A stretch of 64,000 bases of DNA from Oscheius tipulae. Lineage: Eukaryota; Nematoda; Chromadorea; Rhabditida; Rhabditidae. The notes below the pieces were generated by a model. That model did not search any database, was not told the origin of the DNA, and was given only the letters and a program-made list of their open reading frames with translations. Positions within the stretch are counted from its first letter, which is position 1. Each line of letters opens with the position of its first letter. The stretch is from NCBI GenBank assembly GCA_037178975.1, contig JASJZH010000003.1:8432001-8496000 (forward strand), in the 5' to 3' direction. Of the stretch, positions 57,566 through 64,000 are shown piece by piece. A program made the translations under genes and the position numbers.

Positions 57566-60500
57566 CCTTAATAGATTTCTGTCTCCCTGTCATTTCTCTG
57601 TCCCTGTCTCCCTGTCTCTCTGTCCCAGTACCTCTGTCTCTGTCCCTGTCGCTCTGTTCCTGTCCTGCTGTTCCTGTCTCACTGTCATCCTGTCTCCCCC
57701 TCCTCCTTCCTGACAAACACTACGAACCTAATTGACGGAAGTATCGCGCAGACGGGAGCCATCCTCTCTCCCGCTCTCGGTCCCTCTCCACGGAAAAAAT
57801 AGCGTCAATCTCTTCGCGCGAGAATGAAGTGAGATTCATTCGTTGCGGCCTATTGATTTGTCTCGCCTCTAGTGTGTGGCAAGTTGCCAGACACCACAAC
57901 CTAAAATCGGAGAGGACTTTTTTTTTCTCACACCCCTGAGTCAAGTGCAGTAGCTCTTTGTGAGGGTGGCGGTCTCGCGCCTACACTTCCGGTCTTTTTT
58001 TGCAAAAGAGCTAATTGTTTACTCGGATTATCCTCTGTTATTGCAGAGATTGTATTCTTGAGTAACGCGGTCTCTCCTCCCTGGATAGAGGGAAGTACAA
58101 AACACGACGGCTTGATTAGCTGGGACTACAATTTGCAGATGTTCTCTGTCATTTTGGGCAATTAGGAAGTCTATCTCTTATCAATGACCTCTGGAAAGTA
58201 TACTGAAACTCTAGAGAGTTTCCCGTCTCTCAGTTTCTGTCTTTCAAGCCCTTCTACCTTGTGTCCTTTCAGGACAGAGATTCTTTGTCCTTGTCTGAAA
58301 CTGTCTCTTTGTCTCTCCTTGGAGAAACCAATGGTCTGGCAAAGGACAGAGACTCTTTGACAGGCACTAACCTCTGACTCTGTAGTACAGAAGTGTCCGA
58401 AACAGGTGTCAGTTGCTTATACCTATCGAGTCTCTACATGACCTCAAACTCGGCAGTTCACATGCAAACTAGTTGTGCAACTGTTCCCGTTCCCATGCCT
58501 GCCCTACAGTACAGGCTTGCCCTCATACTCTGACATCTTCTCATTCAAAAGTCTCTAACCCTATGGTAGCTGTCGGGCTCAGTTCGTTCTTGAACTGTTC
58601 TCTCCTCCCACTACCCGCGACCTCGTTCCGTCTCTTTACAAGTTAAAGTAGTATCCTCCCTGACTGCTCCTATCTCTCTGGATACAGGCAGTTCTTCTTG
58701 TACTGTTCTTAACAGAGATCCGATGGTTCAGGCTAGATCCTTTATCTCTTTCCGCTGAGAACTCAGAACCACTTGTCGGCTTCTGCCTGACTGACCTACA
58801 TCAACCAAGGGGGCCATTAGGATTTCCTGCTCTGCCTGTCTTCTGTTTTTCTCTCTCCCAGGGCTCACTCTCTGATGGCTTAATCGTTTCCGCGCCACCG
58901 AAAAACGCTCGTCAACGTCGCCTCTCTTTCACTCGTTCTCTGCACCTACCTCTCTCCTGCTGTTGTTGAATGTTTTTTTTTTGGCAGGAGAGTCACAATA
59001 ACCACTAGTTCATCGAGGCTAATTTTACTAATCGGCCGGGCTCATTTTACCAACGGCTTCATCTGTTATTCAATAGGGGAAGAGAACTCCCCTTCCCCCT
59101 CTTCACACCGACATTCAATTAATCCCTTGAGATAGCTGGATTTCGCATTTTGCGAGTCCAAAATAGGTCAGGTCAGCTATTTTTGGAGCTATGAGCAAGA
59201 GAGACAGAGATACAATGAGCGGGAGAGGCAGAAGATAAGGAATACAGAAAGACAGAGAGAGAGAGACAGAGATAGACAAACAGTAACAGGGCGAATGATC
59301 TTCCTTCTTCAAAAGTAATACTCCTGAAAGCCCGTCACACTCTCTCTCTTTCTCTTTCTCTTCTTATTATCTAAAAGGAATCCTCTCATGCCTTTCTGGC
59401 CGTGACTCCTTCTCTCTCTCTCTCTTATAATCACGTTTCCTCAGCGGCTAATCCCAGGCTCCGGCTTCAAAAGTTCCCCCGCTTTGAAATTGACATTTTT
59501 GCTGAATCCTCTCCTGGGAAATGTTTTCTCCCCATACTCTCTCCTCTTGTCTAGTCAGAACCACTACTTTCAGTGATAGAGACCTAATTATAGCTCCACA
59601 CGACCGCCACGGAACAACCATTCAGCACAGCGCATGGGACCACATGCGAGGTAGGTCCATTTTCGGGTCGAGAAACTAACTATCCAGTTTTCTAATGTTT
59701 TGAAAAGTTCTAGATTTTCATCTGGGTTATTCCATTGCAGAACATCGAAAAGGTCAAAAGTGGGCAGTTTTCCGAAGCGAGGCAGTTGGAAAGAGAAATG
59801 ACCCCTCTAAAGGAGAGAGAACCCATCTCGTCTCCAGGTTACTGACGGATCTCTATTGCCCATCCGAGAAAGGGGGAGAGACTTTTAGTCGAAAGTCACT
59901 GAACACACACACTCTCTTTGTGTGTCCCTCTATCTTTCTGTCTCTCTGTCTCTGGGTCTCCCTGTCTCTCGGTTTTCCTGTCTCTCTATGTTTTTCTGTC
60001 TTTCTGTTTCACTGGCTCTTTGTCTCTCTCACTGTCTCCCTTCCTCTCTGTTTCTCTGTCTCTTTGTCTCTATGTCTCTGTCTCTCTGCCTGTCTGTCTC
60101 TCTCCCAATCTTTTCCCAAAAACATCTCCGTGCCTATCTCGTCCATCTTTTTCCCGCTCGTTAGAGACAAGGCTTCCATTTCCCGTGACTCTCTCTCTCT
60201 CGCCTGTCCATCTTCCCAATTACGCTGGCTGCAGCCCCGTTCTTGATGTATTATTTTTGACATCCAGCCTAACAGACCCTCCTAACTATTTTCTTGGGCG
60301 TTCCTCTGAAAAAATATGTTCTCCCCTGGGAAGAGACGGGACGCAATTGCCTCGCTTATGGATTCCTGGGGCCATCTTGTTCGTGTTCAACAGTCATTCC
60401 AGGTCTTTTAGGGGTTCTCCATTGAGAAAGAGTGCATGTCTCTGTCTCCGTCGATTTATTCCTCAAGAAAGAATACACACTTTTTAAATTTGGCGCCATT

Positions 60501-60780
60501 GTTAAGACGAGGTGATAGGCGGAGCTGGTTGCCCCCAGCAACCAGCTTTTCTGTTAGATCGGCCGAGTAACTCGGTCATTCTCCGGCCTACTGCCTCTCC
60601 CAAACTACCTCGTCTCAACAAGAAACTACAGTACTCTTTCTTGAGGGGCTTCGATGTGGCAGTGTTGCAACGATTGTCTCTTGTTTGACTGGGCAGACAG
60701 TAGTTGCTTCGCTCCTCATGGACTGTTCCTTGGTCACACAGAAAACAGATGCTTGTTCTCATAAAAACTTAATATGTTTA

Positions 60781-60959
60781 GGTGCGCCTCGGCGCGGAAT
60801 GGCCACGACGTTGGTGGCTGCAGCCCCGCCAGCCACGACAGCTATCGTCAGTCGAGCTCGTCGTCTTGGACCACTGAGGAGGTTGTCCGATCCTCTCCTT
60901 CTGTCCCTCTTGTCCCATTCGGATCCAGCTCCGGACCGGGTTCAAGCTGGCGTAGTCTG
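60781..60959 (+). CDS. Candidate upstream exon (possibly of the Epac gene)
   Basis: After a TATGTTTAG acceptor, one frame reads SHDSYRQSSSSSWTTEEVVR, then SSPSVPLVPFGSSSGPG, up to a GTAAGT donor at 60960. The Ser-rich sequence, good splice ends and more even base use suggest coding, but no family match is known, and linkage to the Epac exons 1.1 kb downstream is inferred only from strand and position. Confidence 0.3.
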
Positions 60960-61395
60960 TAAGTTACAGTGATAGTGGCAGACTACAGATAGAGAATTTT
61001 AAAGAAGGGCTGTGACTGACATCCCCCTCTTCCCCCTCGTTCCAGGCTCATTTACACGCATAATGTGAGCCTATATCAGCATGAGAAGTAGCCCCTTCTT
61101 GTTATTCTGTGCCAGATCTTTAGACCTTCGAATAGAAGATGACTAAACTACCCGAGCCTTCCCAGAACGTCACTTATCACGTCAATATCGCCTAGAAAAC
61201 GACATTTCACAGCTTAGCAGTGTTCTGCAAAGCTGTAGAGCATATCATGTCCTCCAACTTTGCCAAACATCCAAAATCTCGAGAGCCAGTATTTGTGCAT
61301 GAATGAAAATACTTCACACAGTGACGTCTCTCTCACGACAAGAAAAACCTTGCGTCATATTATGGGAACACAAGAATGAGAGCAAAAATTTTGTT

Positions 61396-61472
61396 CGCGT
61401 GGCCGAGTGGTCAAGCGTCCTGCTTCGCAAGCAGAAGGTCCCCAGTTCGATCCCGCAGAATCGGAAGCTGCT
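61396..61472 (+). pseudogene. tRNA-like relic
   Basis: GCGTGGCCGAGTGGTCAAGC is a good class-II-type D arm/A box, CTGCTTCGCAAGCAG forms an anticodon-like arm with CGC in the loop, and AGTTCGATCCCG is a B box. The T stem and acceptor stem do not pair, so it is a pseudogene or SINE head. Confidence 0.5.
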
Positions 61473-62054
61473 ATTTTTGTCGGTTTTTTGGCAATATATT
61501 GAGTTATGAAGTCATGAGTAAAATCCCGCTAGTTAGAATCTCTCAATTGGTTCTCACATACTCTCTCCCTAGCGTGTATCTGAATTATTCCGCTCTGTCT
61601 CTATGTCCCTCAGTAGAGTCTCTCTAAATCTGATACCAGCAATTTGTCATGCTCTCCTCTACTCTTTGCTATGTAAATCTAACGCTTTAGTCCGCGACTA
61701 ATTTGCTCTTTCCGCCACAGGGCAATTTGAGGGGCCGTGTGTGCTCCAGGAGCAGTCTTCTTTTAATTACTTCAAGCCCTCTCACTCCTCGTTTATTCTA
61801 GATTTTAGAAGGCTCTAGAGAAGAAGACAGACAGACAGGAAGACAAAGACAGAGGCAGAGATACAGAGAGACAGAAAGACAGAGATACAGAGAGACAGGG
61901 AGACTGAGAGCGATCACCGGAAGGCTCGATTATAAGATTCTTGCTCTTTGATCAGTCAATTCCGGTCGATGCTCCCACCCTGATAATTTTTAGTTGCTAT
62001 CCTAAGAGTCTAGAGTTTATCTGTCTCTCTCCATCTCACTCAGTCCATTTCCAG

Positions 62055-64000
62055 TGTTCTCTCCTGGCGAATACGCAAGCAACTGGTATCTTCTTCTAGC
62101 CGGGGAGGTACAGCTCTTCCTTCCCAACCAACGAAACGGAAAACCCTTGCTTCTAAAAACAATTCACGCCGGCTGTCTCTTCGGCGAACTCGACGTTGCT
62201 CATCATACCTGCTCAGCCGTAGTCTCTCGGCCTGCAGAATTCATCAAAATCACTCAAAGCCACTTTATTAGCGTCTACAATGTGAGTTTTGGTCAAAAAA
62301 ATGTTGAGAAAGGCGGGTTTCAGAAGCACGCAGATCATCTACAACCCTTTATAGTCATCATGGAGGATGTCCAGAGAGCAGTGACAGAGCAACAAGGTCA
62401 GCAGAGAGTCTGCCTCTGTTTCTCTATCTTTCTATTCCTATATCTCTCTAACTCTCTACCTCTCTATCTATCTGTCTCTCTCTGTATCTCTGTATCTCCA
62501 TCTCTCGGTCTCTCTGTTTCAATGTCTTCTGCCGCTATGACCCTCCCCTTCGACCAGTGCTCTGGTCGGCTGTTTCGCACCCGTACTATCTCGGCGCCGG
62601 TGGGAGGGGAGTTCAACCAGCCGCTACACTGCGCTCAAACCGGTGGCGTTTTACCGGGGAATGGCGGCGATGATGAGACTTATCCCATCGCAGTTTCCTC
62701 TGATATACATGAAGGATTTTTCTTCCTTGGATGTCTGAGCTGCCAAAATTTTGATTTACTAAGGATTTCAAACCTTGTCTTCTTTTCAGCACTCGCCCAG
62801 CAATTCGCCGAAAAGCCAGGCTACGGATATTCGAAAATCTCAAGAACGAATGGTTTCCCCACTCCTTCTCAACCAGCAGCCGATTATCATGGTAAGCAGA
62901 GAATAAATAGTGGTATTGGTATATAAGTCGACAAAGATCCCTATGACGTCAGTTTACTGCGATCAGAACTGCCGACGACGGAGGACGCTTACCAGCAGAC
63001 CAACATCTTTGAGTTCAATTCCATCGTAAGTCAGGGACTGTTCGTTTGTTCACTGTCACTGTCACTTTCACTGTCACTGTCACTGTGTCATTGTGTCACT
63101 GTGTCACTGTGTCACTGTGTCACTGTGTCACTGTGTCACTGTCACTGCCCAAGTCCCAAATTTCAGTCCATCGAAGCGCGAATTGCCGAGGCTGGTGCAA
63201 TTCTCCGATATGCCTTTTTCACACAGGCTGACCATCTTATTAGGGAAAGAGTTATGCATAACAAGGTAGTACGGGAAAGGCAACCGAAACTACTTGTGGT
63301 TTAGGTCTACCCAGGCTGTATGGCAGGGAATGAGATGGTCGACTGGCTTCTGGATGTGGCCATTTCTTTCGGATCCCATGCTCAAAAATTGAACAGATTC
63401 CATGTAAGAGTTAGGGGAAGAAAATGACTCTTTGGTACTTTCAGGTCACTGGAATTTGGCAGACACTTCTGGAGAACAACATTATTTGCCATGGTTAGTC
63501 AGAGACATGTACAGAGAGTACAGAAAGAGGCAGAAAGACAGAGAGTCATAGGGACAGGAAGACAGGGAGAGAGAGAACTCACTCTTATATTCTCGTAGTC
63601 CCACGAGTGTGTCGTCCAGAGGAGGTGTCCACTAGAGCTGCTTTTCTTCCTGTTCTCCAGATAGTCCAGTAACAGCTCTGCTGGAGGCACACCTAGAGTG
63701 AGTTTCCTACTGGACAGCGAGAAGAGCAGCTCTACTGGAAGAAGACTGCCAACTAATTTTCTTGGAACTACAAGAAACAGGGGCCACTAGACTTGGACAG
63801 ACGACTTTGAATAGATACAGATTCTCTCTCTGGACGAGAAAAAGAGATATAGACAGAGAGTACTTTCAGTTATGAGTGAGCAACAGTTTCTGGACAAGCA
63901 CGTGTACTACCGATGGGTCGGTGACTCTCGTCTGACCAGTGGAACCTACAGTCGAACAAAGGATGAGCCTCCCAATAGAGAAGACGTCACCAACGCCCTG
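62055..64000 (+). CDS. epac-1: Epac-type Rap guanine nucleotide exchange factor (RAPGEF3/4 class), 5' and 3' incomplete
   Basis: Epac proteins activate Rap GTPases when cAMP binds. Visible exons: 62055-62281, 62324-62396, 62790-62891, 62928-63025, 63167-63265, 63305-63403, 63445-63493 and 63870 to the edge. The first encodes most of a cyclic-nucleotide-binding domain: FSPGEYASNWYLLLAGEVQL, then HAGCLFGELDVAHHTCSAVV with FGELD (phosphate-binding cassette). A linker leads to the DEP domain: AILRYAFFTQADHLIRERVM, MAGNEMVDWLLDVAI and VTGIWQTLLENNIICHVM, then QQFLDKHVYYRW as in Epac. The second nucleotide-binding, REM and CDC25 domains would lie beyond the window. The intron 62892-62927 is only 36 bp with an AAG acceptor, so that junction is the weakest. 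Confidence 0.8.
63045..63155. repeat. GTCACT/GTGTCACT microsatellite in an Epac intron
   Basis: Alternating TGTCAC and TGTGTCAC units run for about 110 bp inside the intron 63026-63166. Shorter GTCACTGTCACTGTC runs occur elsewhere (for example 23260 and 40873). Confidence 0.85.

Larger units (their letters stand above)
57566..62054. other. Long gene-poor region upstream of the Epac gene
   Basis: About 4.5 kb dominated by TCTCTGTC/GACAGAGA tracts (for example 59920-60100 and 61820-61910), which make spurious Ser/Leu-rich frames. Upstream exons of the Epac gene should lie here because the first recognised exon starts inside the cyclic-nucleotide-binding domain; one candidate is listed separately. 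A foldback repeat near 61225-61275 and a tRNA-like relic near 61396 are the other items seen. Confidence 0.5.

Noticed and set aside
61396-61472. Functional tRNA with anticodon CGC
   Set aside because: T stem and acceptor stem do not pair; kept only as a relic.
1-64000. CRISPR arrays, bacterial operons, Shine-Dalgarno sites
   Set aside because: The window is eukaryotic; the short repeats have no regular spacer structure.

Overview
This window is nuclear DNA from a nematode. Evidence from the sequence: genes are split by mostly short GT-AG introns ending in TTTCAG; a succinate dehydrogenase cytochrome b gene is followed 179 bases later on the same strand by a CED-9-type Bcl-2 gene, the arrangement of the mev-1/ced-9 operon of Caenorhabditis; a cuticlin-type ZP-domain protein and a serpentine chemoreceptor fragment are present; and the U2 snRNA resembles nematode U2. 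The species cannot be named. The DNA is rich in GACAGAGA/TCTCTGTC low-complexity sequence, which is unusual compared with Caenorhabditis.

Layout. 1-0.2 kb: last visible exon of an unrecognised minus-strand gene. 2.8-5.7 kb: SDHC then ced-9-like gene (putative operon). 5.9-7.5 kb: foldback transposon with long inverted arms. 7.8-10.6 kb (minus): ARPC2. 11.5-16.2 kb (plus): DHX35-type DEAH helicase with a tRNA-Lys(CTT) gene in an intron. 17.4-20.6 kb: CFAP410-like leucine-rich-repeat gene. 20.8-23.2 kb: ZP-domain membrane protein. 23.5-24.1 kb: small secreted Cys-rich protein. 25.0-29.5 kb: endoplasmin (ER HSP90). 29.8-32.9 kb: a roughly 3.1 kb palindrome with a U2 snRNA gene and a LINE endonuclease fragment in each arm and a truncated chemoreceptor in the centre. 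33.4-36.0 kb: single-pass membrane protein gene interrupted by a decayed mariner. 37.4 kb: third, identical U2 gene. 38.0-40.3 kb (minus): MFSD8/CLN7-like transporter. 40.9-41.7 kb (minus): tentative unknown gene. 42.6-47.2 kb: TMEM132. 47.4-49.8 kb (minus): SETD3-type methyltransferase. 49.95-50.2 kb: long TCTCTG microsatellite. 50.8-57.0 kb: ubinuclein (HIRA-complex subunit). 57-62 kb: gene-poor. 62.05 kb to the end: 3'-truncated Epac-type Rap guanine nucleotide exchange factor.

The multi-exon models were built by hand from splice consensus, frame continuity and remembered family sequence. For SDHC, CED-9, ARPC2, DHX35, the ZP protein, endoplasmin, MFSD8, TMEM132, SETD3 and ubinuclein the summed exon lengths keep one open frame from ATG to stop. 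Most genes are housekeeping (respiration, apoptosis, actin, RNA, ER folding, lysosome, chromatin), so the operon is the only clear functional cluster. The most unusual content is the U2 palindrome and the several small foldback transposon families.
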